A DNA stretch of 64,000 nt from Planifilum sp021793745 (GCA_937983105.1 CALKAM010000032.1:91445-155444); one strand, 5' to 3'. Shown: positions 18,579-27,539, counted from the stretch's first letter. Translations and numbers: made by a program. The notes: generated by a model from the letters alone, not told the origin.

Positions 18579-18850
18579 CATCCGTGACGAAGGATGATGA
18601 AAAGACGGTTGAAAAGCGATTCACAAGGATTGCTGCGGAGTGCCTTTGCCATCAAAAGGGAACAGTGCACCCCTCTGGCAGCCCGATAAAAACTTTTTCA
18701 CCGCCTTTGAATCTCGTCATCCTGATCCCTCGTTATCTCAGACGGCGGGGCCACGGCCGCAATCACAGCGCGGATCACAAAGGGCTCCGGTCCCGCTGGC
18801 AAGCGCACCGGACACCGCATCAAAAGCCAATCGACGTTGGAGGGGATACC

Positions 18851-19672
18851 GTGGAATTCTGGTTGGAAATCCTCAAGTTCCTGTTCCTCGGATTTCTTCA
18901 AGGCTTTACCGAACCCATCCCTGTCTCTTCGAGCGGACACTTGATGATTGCCCAGCATTTCCTGGGGATCACCGTCGAAGGTCACAAGCAGTTGGCCTTC
19001 GCTGTCCTGGTCAATTTCGCCTCCCTCCTGGCCGTTCTGGTGATCTACCGAAAGGATTTGCAACGCCTCGCCACCCGAACCCTCCGCTACCTCCAGAGGC
19101 GAGATCCCGCCGATGAAGCGGAAGCCCGCTTTGTCCTGTATATCGTGCTGGGGACAATCCCCGCGGCCGTGATCGGCCTTCTGTTTAACGACTTGATCGA
19201 ATCCCGGCTGACGGGTATCAGCGTCATCGGAATCACCCTGATCATCACCGGCATCGCCCTCTGGGTAATCCGAAACCTCCGGGGGCGGAAGATGGACGGC
19301 GACCTGCGCCTGCCCGACATTCTGATCGTCGGCTTCGCCCAGGCCCTCGCCCTGATCCCGGGAATCAGCCGTTCCGGCGCGACGATCGTGGCCGGGATGC
19401 TGCGGGGGATGAATCAGGAAACGGCCCTCCGCTTCTCCTTCATGCTGTACATCCCCGTCAGCCTGGGAGGCATGATCCTGGAGGGAGACGATATTCTGCA
19501 GGCGATCACCGACGGAAGAACGCTCATCCTTTACACCCTCGCCTTCATCGCCACCTTTATCGCCAGCTATTTCGCGTTGAAGTGGTTCATGAATGTGATG
19601 AGGCACGGCAATCTTAAGGTGTTTTATATTTACTGCTTTATCATGGGGTCGCTCGTTCTCCTCTTCGGCTGA
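18851..19672 (+). CDS. uppP: Undecaprenyl-diphosphatase (BacA/UppP)
   Basis: Integral membrane phosphatase that converts undecaprenyl pyrophosphate to the monophosphate carrier used for peptidoglycan and wall polymers. It also confers bacitracin tolerance. The 273 residues contain both active-site segments: TEPIPVSSSGHLM near residue 20 (the ExxxE region is replaced by TEP, as in one Bacillus subgroup) and PGISRSGATIVAGM near 175. About eight helices are predicted. GTG 18851 follows GGAGGGG at 5-7 bases; the open frame extends far upstream without family similarity. The 269-bp leader shared with the divergent repressor shows no gene. Confidence 0.95.
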   Translation: MEFWLEILKFLFLGFLQGFTEPIPVSSSGHLMIAQHFLGITVEGHKQLAFAVLVNFASLLAVLVIYRKDLQRLATRTLRYLQRRDPADEAEARFVLYIVLGTIPAAVIGLLFNDLIESRLTGISVIGITLIITGIALWVIRNLRGRKMDGDLRLPDILIVGFAQALALIPGISRSGATIVAGMLRGMNQETALRFSFMLYIPVSLGGMILEGDDILQAITDGRTLILYTLAFIATFIASYFALKWFMNVMRHGNLKVFYIYCFIMGSLVLLFG

Positions 19673-19777
19673 AGGATCGGGAAAAACCGAATTGGCGGGC
19701 ATCCGCCCCTCGCCTCCGCAATCACGGAGGGCACAGGGATCATCAGGAGAAAAACATCTTCGGGAGAGGATCGCTCC

Positions 19778-20146
19778 GTGAATATCCGACATCTTCGATG
19801 GTTTACGCCCTTTCTTGCCCTGTTCTTGCTCTTCACCGCCTGTTCTGTTCCGATCGCCGATGAAAAGCCCCAATTCGCCAGTGAAAAACATTTGGACGAC
19901 CACTACGTCAAACACGTGATCCGACAAAAGGAATTCGGCTCCATATCCAAGGAAGAATATCTGCAGCGGGCACAGGAATTGGTCACTTCGGAGCCGGGGG
20001 GAGACATCCTGGTCAAGCGACGATCCAACGGCGACCGGCTGTTTTACAATCAGAGGACCAATGAATTTGCAGTGTTGACTGAGAACGGCATCATCCGCAC
20101 CTTTTTCAAGCCGAGGGACGGAATCGATTATTTCCGCCGGCAATGA
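19778..20146 (+). CDS. Secreted lipoprotein with a polymorphic-toxin-like C-terminal domain
   Basis: A 122-residue protein. A short basic and hydrophobic signal ends in LLFTAC, giving a probable lipid-modified Cys22 (the -3 residue Phe is unusual). The remainder (about 38-122) has the pattern DDHYVKHVIRQKEFG, EEYLQRAQELV, FYNQRTNEFAV, FFKPRDGIDYF. I know this pattern from small nuclease-like toxin domains at the C termini of polymorphic toxins (BECR-fold type), where the histidines near 42 and 46 and the late YNxxTNEF strand are conserved. That recall is not checked. The start is GTG, 7 bases after AGAGGA. A small zinc-ribbon gene follows 12 bp later and may encode its immunity partner. Confidence 0.7.
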   Translation: MNIRHLRWFTPFLALFLLFTACSVPIADEKPQFASEKHLDDHYVKHVIRQKEFGSISKEEYLQRAQELVTSEPGGDILVKRRSNGDRLFYNQRTNEFAVLTENGIIRTFFKPRDGIDYFRRQ

Positions 20147-20158
20147 GGAGGCGACACC

Positions 20159-20413
20159 ATGTCTCACCTCTGTCCCGTCTGCGGTTACGACGGATTAACG
20201 GAACCTCCCTACGATCGGGAGGGAAATCCCTCCTATGAAATCTGCAGCTGTTGCGGGTTTGAATTTGGATATGACGACCAAAGCCAGGGAGAGACCTTCT
20301 CGGGCTACCGAAAAAAATGGCTCGCTGCGGGCGCAAAGTGGTTCGATCCTGCGCAAAAGCCCGAAAACTGGTCCTTAAAGGCGCAATTGCGGCGGATCGG
20401 GGTCCTTCCCTGA
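20159..20413 (+). CDS. Small cysteine-rich zinc-ribbon protein, candidate immunity protein
   Basis: An 84-residue cytoplasmic protein with two CxxC knuckles: CPVCGYDG (C5, C8) and CSCCGFEFGYDD (C29, C31, C32). A conserved-looking tail follows with FSGYRKKWLAAGAKWF and WSLKAQLRRIGV. Related small proteins are common in Bacillus and enterobacteria and often lie beside toxin genes, but I cannot assign a proven function. GAGGAGG lies 7 bases before the ATG. It sits 12 bp behind the lipoprotein gene on the same strand and is followed by a strong terminator, so the two form a closed bicistron. Confidence 0.75.
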   Translation: MSHLCPVCGYDGLTEPPYDREGNPSYEICSCCGFEFGYDDQSQGETFSGYRKKWLAAGAKWFDPAQKPENWSLKAQLRRIGVLP

Positions 20414-20437
20414 AGAAAACCGCACGGTGAAACAGTC

Positions 20438-20466
20438 AAACCCCCCACCTCGAAGGGTGGGGGGTT
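20438..20466. terminator. Bidirectional terminator between the bicistron and ctpA
   Basis: CCCCCCACC and GGTGGGGGG pair across a short loop. AAA precedes and TTTT follows on the plus strand. On the minus strand the AAA becomes a short T-run, so it can serve both the 20159 gene and the ctpA gene ending at 20480. Confidence 0.85.
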
Positions 20467-20479
20467 TTCGCTTCGCTGC

Positions 20480-21937
20480 TTACTTCATTTGTTTTTTCAA
20501 CACATCGACGGCCACCTGGAGCTGGATATCGCTTTTGGGATCGCGCAGCAGCTTCAAAAACTCCTCTTGCAGTTTCAACGCGGTTTTTTGATCTACCTGA
20601 CCGGTCACCGGGAGTTTTCGGGTTTTCTGAAAGGCCTTGACGGCCAATTCGGTCCGTTCGCTGTAATAACCGTCGGTTCGGCCCGGGGAATAGCCCATGC
20701 CGTCCAAAATCAGCTGCAGGTTGCGCACCTCGGGGGATGCCATATCCCGCTTCAGGGGTTTTTCCGGCATCGGCGGGGTCGCTTGGGCGAAGGCGGGCGG
20801 TTTGGCGGTCACATCCGGCTTGACCCCCTTCGTGCCGCCCTTTTGATCGATCCAGTTGCCCTTCGGGGTCAGCCACTTCGCCATCGTCATCTTCAGATTG
20901 CTGCCGTCATCAAAGTCCTTGGCGGTCTGCACCGTGCCTTTCCCGAAGGTGGGTTGGCCGACCAGGGTGTATCCCCCCGACTCCTTCATCGCAGCGGCCA
21001 AAATCTCCGAAGCGCTGGCGCTCCCCTTGTCGATCAACAAAACGATGGGATAGGGCTTCGGCTCCTGCCGCTTTGATTTATACTCCACCCGCTGACCCCG
21101 TTTGTCCTCAGTAAACATGATGGGCTTCTGGCCGGGCACCAGCTCCTCGGCGATCTCCAACACCGCCGGCAACAAGCCGCCCGGATTGCCCCGCAGGTCG
21201 ATGATCAGTCCCTTGATCCCCTGCTTTTCCAACTCCTTCAGGGCGGAGGAAAAGTCGTCGGCGGTATCTTCCGCGAACTGGCTGATCTCGATTTTACCGA
21301 TACCGTCCTTCAACATTTGCGCATCGACGGTCTCGATCGGAATCTCGTCACGAACCACCGTGATGTGCAAAATTTCCGAGTGTCCCGGCCGGACCACTTC
21401 CAGCTTCGCCTTCGTCCCCTTCGGACCCCGGATTTTCATCACCGCTTCGTTGAGGGTCATCCCCTCCAGGCTGACGTCATTGACTTTGATCACCTGGTCC
21501 TCCGGTCGAAGTCCGGCCTTTTCCGCCGGGGATCCCTTGAAGGGGGATACGATGGTGACCCGCCCGTTTTTCATCGTCACCTCCGCCCCAATTCCTTCAA
21601 AGGAAGACTCGAGGGCGGAGTGAAACTGTTTGGCGGTCTCCTGATCCATGTAGACGGAATAGGGATCGTCCAGGGCCTCCACCATCCCGCTGATCGCCCC
21701 GTCGATCAACTTTTGATCATCCACATCCCGAATATATTCCCGCTTGATCAAGTTGTAGGTCTGTTGCAGCTTCTCCAGGCCATCCTCCAGACCATCCGCG
21801 CTTTTGGAGGCCGGAACGCTTCCGAAGAAGATCGATGCGATCGACTCACCTGCGCCGAACGCCGCAGCCGTGAGCAAGCTGCTGCACAAAATGGAAAAAA
21901 CGATTAACAGCGCCGCAGTGCGACCGCGAATATACAT
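20480..21937 (-). CDS. C-terminal processing protease (S41), CtpA/CtpB-like
   Basis: Secreted or membrane-anchored serine protease of 485 residues. An N-terminal signal/anchor (about 6-30) is followed by a PDZ domain (about 95-180, with GRVTIVSPFKGSPAEKAGL), the S41 catalytic domain and a peptidoglycan-binding domain (about 400-455, VRNLQLILDGMGYSPGRTDG). The catalytic serine is in DKGSASASEILAAAMKE and the lysine in FGKGTVQT. Bacillus subtilis has a similar protease (CtpB/YvjB) downstream of ftsEX, where CtpB acts in sporulation signalling. The ATG at 21937 has AAAGGGTGG upstream. It probably has its own promoter, because a terminator follows the M23 gene before it. Confidence 0.94.
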   Translation of the reverse strand: MYIRGRTAALLIVFSILCSSLLTAAAFGAGESIASIFFGSVPASKSADGLEDGLEKLQQTYNLIKREYIRDVDDQKLIDGAISGMVEALDDPYSVYMDQETAKQFHSALESSFEGIGAEVTMKNGRVTIVSPFKGSPAEKAGLRPEDQVIKVNDVSLEGMTLNEAVMKIRGPKGTKAKLEVVRPGHSEILHITVVRDEIPIETVDAQMLKDGIGKIEISQFAEDTADDFSSALKELEKQGIKGLIIDLRGNPGGLLPAVLEIAEELVPGQKPIMFTEDKRGQRVEYKSKRQEPKPYPIVLLIDKGSASASEILAAAMKESGGYTLVGQPTFGKGTVQTAKDFDDGSNLKMTMAKWLTPKGNWIDQKGGTKGVKPDVTAKPPAFAQATPPMPEKPLKRDMASPEVRNLQLILDGMGYSPGRTDGYYSERTELAVKAFQKTRKLPVTGQVDQKTALKLQEEFLKLLRDPKSDIQLQVAVDVLKKQMK

Positions 21938-22310
21938 GAAAACACCACCCTTTAAACCGCCTGTTACGGTGAGAGTTGAGAGCAGGGAACTTCCCGAGGA
22001 TGAGATCCCTATTTTGTGCAATGAAATGGAGGAAAATGCGGAAGCAGCTCCGGCCGGATGATCGGCATGCCGGCAGGCCCCTCGTATTTCCAGTATACGA
22101 TCCCTTTGATCAGACAAGAACCCGAAGAGGGTGAAAGAATATTCCTGAAGCAGGACGTGAAGGAATGGGTGCGACGGCGCACCCGCTTGAAAATGAAACC
22201 CCGATCCGAACGACAGAAATATCCTATAGGAACACTCTAGCAAAACCGAAGTTCGAACTCAAGGGAACCAAAAAAGGAAAAGGCCGGAATCGGCCTCGGA
22301 ATGATCCTTT
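21938..22310 (-). other. ctpA upstream region with terminator of the M23 gene and a candidate promoter
   Basis: No gene is supported. On the minus strand a GGCCG/CGGCC hairpin followed by TTTTCC and a T-rich tract (plus coordinates 22270-22296) ends the M23 gene at 22311. Further on, TATACT at plus 22092-22097, with a poor TTCTTG 17 bp upstream, may be the ctpA promoter, giving a leader of about 150 bases. Confidence 0.5.
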
Positions 22311-23396
22311 TTATCGCTTCAGATACGACATCGGGTCGACCGCTTGACCGTTCTTGCCGATTCGCACTTCGAAATGCAAGTGGTTACCGGTGGACATGCC
22401 GTTGCTCCCGATCCCGGCGATATGCTGTCCACGCTTCACCTCGTCCCCCGCCTTGACCCGGACTTGGTGTTCATAGCTGTGGGCATACCAGGTGTACAGA
22501 GGTGTTCCGTCCTTGTCCCCGTGATAAATGACGATGATCCACCCGTAACCCACACTGGGGCGGCTTTCCACCACCACGCCGGAGGCGGCTGCGTAAATCG
22601 GGGTATCCAAGCTCCCGCCGATATCGATCCCCGCATGCATCCGATAACTTCCGGTCACCGGATGGTATCGATATCCGAAGGGGGATGTGAGCCTTTGGCT
22701 GGCAGAGGGCCACTGGAGGGGGCCTCCCTCGTAGGGGAAGGATAACTGACCCCTTTGAATCAGATTCAAGTTGATCCGCCGAATCTCATTCTCCTTGATG
22801 GACTCCAGGTTTTCCAGCTCGGAAAGCTTCCCCTCCTTCTTTTTCACGTCCTCGAGCATCTCTTTATAGGCCTTGTCCGCCTCTGCCGCGGTTTTTTTCT
22901 GCTCCTCGCGAAGAGAAAGCAGATCCTGTTTCCGCTTTTCCTTTTCCTCGCGCAGTTTCACGTAACTGTCAAAGAGGCTGTGATCCCGCTTGACGATCAG
23001 CCGGATCGACTCAAAGCGGCCGAGAAATTCCTCCAGGGACTCGGATTCCAGCAAGGAGACCATGTATCCGACTTCCCCCTGTTGGTACAGTTTGCGAATC
23101 CGGTTTTTAAAGATCTTCTTGTAGCGCTCTTCCCTCTTTTTGATCCCTTCCATTTCCTTTTCAATCTCAGCCACTTCTCCGTCGATTTTTTCCATTTCCT
23201 TTTCCAACTTCTTGAGTTCATCCCGGTTTTTCTTGATTTCCTGATCCAGCTGATCCAGATCCTCCTTGACGCTCTTTTTGTCGTCCTGGATCTTTTTCAG
23301 CTCTCTCTTCACTTCTTCCTTCTCATTGGCGTGCACCCAGCCAACCGACGAGATCGTGAAACAAAAGACGAGGATCCATGTGAAAACTTGCTTCAT
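22311..23396 (-). CDS. EnvC-like murein hydrolase, coiled coil plus M23 peptidase (copy 3 of 3)
   Basis: A 361-residue exported protein. A signal peptide (1-23, ending VHA) is followed by a long coiled coil (about 25-215, rich in Lys and Glu) and a lysostaphin-type M23 domain (about 240-361). The zinc ligands are intact: HAGID (the HxxxD pair) and HLHFEV (HxH). It is therefore probably an active endopeptidase rather than an EnvC-type activator without catalysis. FtsEX-controlled hydrolases have this layout, with the coiled coil contacting the FtsX extracellular loop. GGGGAGAG precedes the ATG. It is the last of three tandem homologues downstream of ftsEX. Confidence 0.92.
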   Translation of the reverse strand: MKQVFTWILVFCFTISSVGWVHANEKEEVKRELKKIQDDKKSVKEDLDQLDQEIKKNRDELKKLEKEMEKIDGEVAEIEKEMEGIKKREERYKKIFKNRIRKLYQQGEVGYMVSLLESESLEEFLGRFESIRLIVKRDHSLFDSYVKLREEKEKRKQDLLSLREEQKKTAAEADKAYKEMLEDVKKKEGKLSELENLESIKENEIRRINLNLIQRGQLSFPYEGGPLQWPSASQRLTSPFGYRYHPVTGSYRMHAGIDIGGSLDTPIYAAASGVVVESRPSVGYGWIIVIYHGDKDGTPLYTWYAHSYEHQVRVKAGDEVKRGQHIAGIGSNGMSTGNHLHFEVRIGKNGQAVDPMSYLKR

Positions 23397-23465
23397 GCTT
23401 CTCTCCCCAATATCGCGGTTATGTCTTCACACCTGTTTGGAAGCGGGACGCCTCGAACTCCACGC

Positions 23466-24521
23466 TCAGTAATAATTCATCGGATTTTGCGGGGTTCCGT
23501 TTTTGCGCACTTCGAAGTGCAGATGCGGTCCGGTGGATCGTCCATTGTTTCCGATGGAGGCGATTCGTTGCCCCTTGCTCACGCGCTGGCCGGTCGATAC
23601 CTGGACGGTATTGCTGTACATGTGGGCGTAAACGGTGGTCAAACCGCTGCCGTGGTCAATGACGATGACCCAGCCATATCCGCTGGCGGGGCCGTTTTCC
23701 TTGACCACTCCCGAAGCGGCGGCATAAATCGGATCGCCCAGGTTTCCATCGATGTCGATCCCGTAGTGAAATCCGCTGCTGCGATACCCGTAGGGGGAGT
23801 TGATTCTCCGGCTGTTGGCAGGCCAGGCAAATGCGCCACCGCCGTAAGAGAAGTTGCCCGTATTGGAGGTCAGCTGAGTGATGCGCTGAATCTCTTCTTC
23901 CTTCAGCTCCTCCTTGTGTTCCAGGCTGGCCAGTTCTTTTTGATGCTTCTTCATCGTCTTGGCCAGCTTGTCATATTCCTCTTTCACCTGATCGCGGCTC
24001 TTTTTCTGTTCCTTCTGCAGTTCCGTCAGTTCCTGCTTCCGGTTCTCGTATTCCCTCTTGGTGTTGAAGTAGCCCTCCAACACGGAGTGATCCTGTTTCA
24101 CCAGTAGGCGCAGGGCTTCAAACTTGTCGAGGAACTCGCGAAGCGAATCGGACTCCAGAAGCGCCGTCATGTATCCCATTTCGCCCCTCTGATACATCCG
24201 GCGAATCCGATTTTTAAAGAGCTTCTCCCGTTTTCCGAGCTGGTCCTCCAGAACTTCCATTTTCTTTTCGATCTTTCCGATCTTCTTCTCGGTGGTGTAC
24301 AGCTGCTTTTCCAGCTTGTTCAGCTTCTTTTTCTGCTTTTCGACATCCTTTTGGACACTCTCCAGCTCCTTTTGGACGCCCTTTTTTTGCTTGCGGATTT
24401 CCTCCAGTTCCTTTTTCGCCTTGTCCGCCTTACTTTCAGCCCACACCCAGCCGTCGGAAAGCGGAGCTGAAGTCAACACAAGGCTGAAAGCGAGCAGGAT
24501 GGTCAGCCACGTCCGTTTCAT
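23466..24521 (-). CDS. EnvC-like murein hydrolase, coiled coil plus M23 peptidase (copy 2 of 3)
   Basis: A 351-residue paralogue of its neighbours. The signal peptide ends near VWA (about residue 28), the coiled coil spans about 30-210, and the M23 domain runs from about 225 to the end. Zinc ligands HYGID and HLHFEV are present, together with YAHMYSN. The segment RIRRMYQRGEMGYMTALLES in the coiled coil has counterparts in both neighbouring copies, showing shared descent along the whole protein, not only in the catalytic domain. A serine- and glycine-rich linker (SYGGGAFAWP) precedes the peptidase. ATG 24521 follows GGGGAGAG. Confidence 0.92.
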   Translation of the reverse strand: MKRTWLTILLAFSLVLTSAPLSDGWVWAESKADKAKKELEEIRKQKKGVQKELESVQKDVEKQKKKLNKLEKQLYTTEKKIGKIEKKMEVLEDQLGKREKLFKNRIRRMYQRGEMGYMTALLESDSLREFLDKFEALRLLVKQDHSVLEGYFNTKREYENRKQELTELQKEQKKSRDQVKEEYDKLAKTMKKHQKELASLEHKEELKEEEIQRITQLTSNTGNFSYGGGAFAWPANSRRINSPYGYRSSGFHYGIDIDGNLGDPIYAAASGVVKENGPASGYGWVIVIDHGSGLTTVYAHMYSNTVQVSTGQRVSKGQRIASIGNNGRSTGPHLHFEVRKNGTPQNPMNYY

Positions 24522-24569
24522 TCCATTCTCTCCCCGATTTCACATTTTCATGGTCAGGCGAAGATCGGC

Positions 24570-25706
24570 TTAACGGAAATAGGGTTTCGGGTCCACGGTA
24601 CGGCCATCCTTGATAACCTCCAGATGAAGGTGGGGACCGGTCGACTGTCCATTGTTCCCCACCGCTGCGATGACCTGTCCCCGGCTTACCGACTGACCGA
24701 GGCGAACGGTCACGTCTTGCGGATAAACATGGGCGTAGAGGGTGGACAGCCCGCCTCCGTGATCGATCACAACAATGTAACCGTAACCGCTGGCGGGACG
24801 GGTTGCGATCACCTTTCCGGCCGCCACGGCCCGGATCGGCGTTCCGAGGGGTGCACCGATATCAATCCCCTCGTGCAGCTTGTATGCACCCGTCACAGGA
24901 TTCCGCCGATAACCGTAGCCGGAGGTGAGGATTCCACCCTCCACCGGCCAGAGAAATTTGCCGTCCTTGGGCCCGGCATACTGACCGGCCTTTTCCTCGG
25001 CGGATTCCCTCGTTTTCTGGGCGATCAACCTGCGGACTTCCCGCTGCTCCCGTTTGTTGATCTCCTCCAGGTGTTCCTGTTGCTTTTCCAGATCGATCAG
25101 CTGCGCCTCGTACTTCTTGTATTGACTTACCAAGCGCTTATGTAGCTGCTCGGCTTCCGCCGCCAACTTCCTGCGTTCCTCCAAGTCCCGTTCGATCGAG
25201 GCCTTTTCCGCCTCCAACTGCTCCTGATCCCGCTTGTGGGAATCGAGGAGCTCCCGATCCGCCCGGATCAGCTTCCGGATCAGATCGAGCCGGGACAAAA
25301 AGTCGCCAAAGGAGTCGGATTCGAGGAGGGTTTCCAGATAGTACATATCTCCGCGCTGATACAGGAAACGGAGCCGGTTCTTTAACAGGGCCTCCCGCTT
25401 TTGGATCCGTTTCTCCAACTCGTGCAGGCGCTTTTCGCTTTTTTTCAGCTCCTGTTCCGACTGGTACACCTGCTCATTCAGCGTCATCAGGCGGCTCTTC
25501 ATGTCGCTCAACTGCTTCATCAGTTCCTCTTTTTCTTCAAGGGTCAGCTTTTTCTCCTTTTCCAGCTGGAGAATCCTTTTGTCCCGCTCCTTGATTTTCG
25601 CCTTTTTCTCCTCAATGTCCGCCGCTCCCGTCTCCGCATAGGCCGCAGGCAGGGCCGCGAAGAGGATCATCAGGAAGCACAGCGCAACATGAAGAGTCCG
25701 CCTCAC
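24570..25706 (-). CDS. EnvC-like murein hydrolase, coiled coil plus M23 peptidase (copy 1 of 3)
   Basis: The copy closest to ftsX, 378 residues. It has a signal peptide (1-24, AAYA/ET), a coiled coil (about 30-240) and an M23 domain (about 255-378) with HEGID and HLHLEV zinc ligands and YAHVYPQD. The start is GTG 25706, 7 bases after GAGGAGG. The block NRLRFLYQRGDMYYLETLLES matches equivalent blocks in the other two copies. Its position 107 bp after ftsX makes it the best candidate for the direct FtsEX-controlled hydrolase. The other two may act under other conditions or as partners. Confidence 0.92.
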   Translation of the reverse strand: MRRTLHVALCFLMILFAALPAAYAETGAADIEEKKAKIKERDKRILQLEKEKKLTLEEKEELMKQLSDMKSRLMTLNEQVYQSEQELKKSEKRLHELEKRIQKREALLKNRLRFLYQRGDMYYLETLLESDSFGDFLSRLDLIRKLIRADRELLDSHKRDQEQLEAEKASIERDLEERRKLAAEAEQLHKRLVSQYKKYEAQLIDLEKQQEHLEEINKREQREVRRLIAQKTRESAEEKAGQYAGPKDGKFLWPVEGGILTSGYGYRRNPVTGAYKLHEGIDIGAPLGTPIRAVAAGKVIATRPASGYGYIVVIDHGGGLSTLYAHVYPQDVTVRLGQSVSRGQVIAAVGNNGQSTGPHLHLEVIKDGRTVDPKPYFR

Positions 25707-25813
25707 ACCAACCCCTCCTCAGATTTATGCTGAGACGCATTTCAGTCCCCGGACATCCCGGTGCGCTCCCCTTCCGCTGTCTGAATTTTTTACCCTTTGA
25801 AAAAGGGACGCCA

Positions 25814-26710
25814 TCAAACCCTCAGGAATCGGCGAATGGAGATCACACTTCCCCAGATCCCGATCAACACGCCGAGGAAAGTGGTCAAGGCCGCCACATA
25901 CAGGGAAAGGGGCATCATGGGCAGCATCTTGATAAAGCTGTATTGGCTGCCGTCCGTCAATACGTTCAACGCGGCTTTGTAGAAAGCGAGCACAATGATC
26001 ACCGGGAAGACGGCTCCCAGCATGCCGATGAACGCCCCCTCGATGAAGAAGGGCCAGCGGATAAACCAGTTGCTCGCTCCGACCAGCCGCATGATTTCGA
26101 TCTCGCGACGACGGGCGAAAATGGTCAGCTTAATCGTGTTGGAAATGAGGAACGCCGCCAACACAGCCAACCCCAGACCGAACACCAGCACCACATTCCG
26201 GACCAGGCTGGAGAAATCCAGCAGCTTGTCCGTCACGCCGTCGCCGTGGTCTTCATGTTCAATCAAGTTGTGGGCTTTCACCTTATTGGCCAGCTCCTCG
26301 ATCCTCTGGGGATTCTGCGGAACAATCACCAGGGTGTCCGGCAAGGGGTTCTCCTCCCCTTCCAACCCCTCGAGGATCTTGCTGTCCTCGCCCAACTGGG
26401 CCTTCAATTGCTGCAGGCCTTGTGCTTTGGGGATGAAGGTAACCGACTTTACCTCCGGATTCTGTTCAATCTGCTTTTGCAGCTGCTCGATGTCGTCGGC
26501 GGATGCCCCCGGCACGATCGATGCGCGGATGGCCACCTGCTGATCCAATTCTTTGGAGAGGTAGTTAATATTAAAGGCGAATACGAGGAAAAAGCCGAAG
26601 ATGAGCAGGGTGACAGCGACGGCGCTGACCGCCGCAAAGGTCATCCATGTATTTCGCTTGAGGCTTTTGAAGGCCTCCCGCGCATGACGGAACATCGTAT
26701 CAATCTTCAT
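25814..26710 (-). CDS. ftsX: Cell-division ABC transporter permease FtsX
   Basis: Membrane subunit of FtsEX, 298 residues. It transmits ATP hydrolysis by FtsE to extracellular peptidoglycan hydrolases. The cytoplasmic N terminus (FRHAREAFKSLKRNTWMTFA) matches Bacillus FtsX. Helix 1 lies at about 22-45, the extracellular loop at about 46-165, and three further helices follow, the last ending at RRFLRV. The start ATG 26710 overlaps the end of ftsE by 11 bases, so translation is coupled; ATG 26716 is an alternative. The adjoining M23 genes supply likely extracellular partners. Confidence 0.96.
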   Translation of the reverse strand: MKIDTMFRHAREAFKSLKRNTWMTFAAVSAVAVTLLIFGFFLVFAFNINYLSKELDQQVAIRASIVPGASADDIEQLQKQIEQNPEVKSVTFIPKAQGLQQLKAQLGEDSKILEGLEGEENPLPDTLVIVPQNPQRIEELANKVKAHNLIEHEDHGDGVTDKLLDFSSLVRNVVLVFGLGLAVLAAFLISNTIKLTIFARRREIEIMRLVGASNWFIRWPFFIEGAFIGMLGAVFPVIIVLAFYKAALNVLTDGSQYSFIKMLPMMPLSLYVAALTTFLGVLIGIWGSVISIRRFLRV

Positions 26711-27386
26711 AACCATATTCCCCCTGATCCTCGTCACGAACGATCACGCCGTTCTCGATGGCGATGACGCGCTTGCGCATCGTGTTGACGATCTCCTTGT
26801 TGTGGGTGGCCATCACGACGGTAGTCCCCCGGGCATTGATCTCTTCAAGCAGATACATGATGTCCCAGGAGTTCTCCGGATCCAGGTTGCCGGTGGGCTC
26901 GTCCGCGATCAGGAAGCCCGGGTTGTTTACGATCGCCCTGGCAATGGAAACCCGTTGCTGTTCGCCCCCCGACAGTTGGGAAGGCAATGCGTTCATCCGG
27001 TCCGCCAAGCCCACCAGTTCCAGGACCTCCTGGACCCGGCTGCGGATCTTGCGACGGGGGGCTTCAATGGCTTCCATGGCAAACGCAACGTTTTCATAGG
27101 CCGTCAAGTGGGGCAGCAGCTTGTAATCCTGGAAAACCACCCCGATTTTTCTGCGCAGATAGGGAATCTTCCAATCCCGGACCCGCTTGACGTTGACTCC
27201 GTTGATCAGGATGACGCCGCTGGAAGGCTTCTCTTCACGGTACATCAATTTGATGAAGGTACTCTTCCCGGCGCCACTTGGACCGACCACATAGCAAAAC
27301 TCTCCCTGGTCAATCCGAACGTCGATGCCCCGAAGAGCCTCCACACCGTTGGGATATACCTTCCAGACATCGTGCATTTCGATCAC
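26700..27386 (-). CDS. ftsE: Cell-division ABC transporter ATPase FtsE
   Basis: ATPase subunit of FtsEX, 228 residues. It has Walker A GPSGAGKSTF near 35, signature LSGGEQQRVSIARA near 137, Walker B FLIADEPTGNLDP and an H-loop histidine in MATHNKE. Its Q-loop region VFQDYKLLPHLTAYENVAFA is typical of FtsE. GTG 27386 is preferred (AAGGTGA 6 bases upstream; homologues begin MIEM). A minus-strand TATAAT lies about 150 bp upstream at 27540-27545. In Bacillus this pair drives CwlO-type elongation hydrolysis and sporulation entry. Confidence 0.97.
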   Translation of the reverse strand: MIEMHDVWKVYPNGVEALRGIDVRIDQGEFCYVVGPSGAGKSTFIKLMYREEKPSSGVILINGVNVKRVRDWKIPYLRRKIGVVFQDYKLLPHLTAYENVAFAMEAIEAPRRKIRSRVQEVLELVGLADRMNALPSQLSGGEQQRVSIARAIVNNPGFLIADEPTGNLDPENSWDIMYLLEEINARGTTVVMATHNKEIVNTMRKRVIAIENGVIVRDEDQGEYGYED

Positions 27387-27539
27387 GGCTATCACCTTCC
27401 GCACAGATTCTTTCTATATGTGATCGATCCATAAATCGGCGATATTCGTAGATTCGGGCCGTCCACGCACATTTTTCCGGCTTGTCGGGTGCTTCTGCGG
27501 ATTCCCGGCCGTTTCCTCAGGCCCTGAAGTTCACATTCT

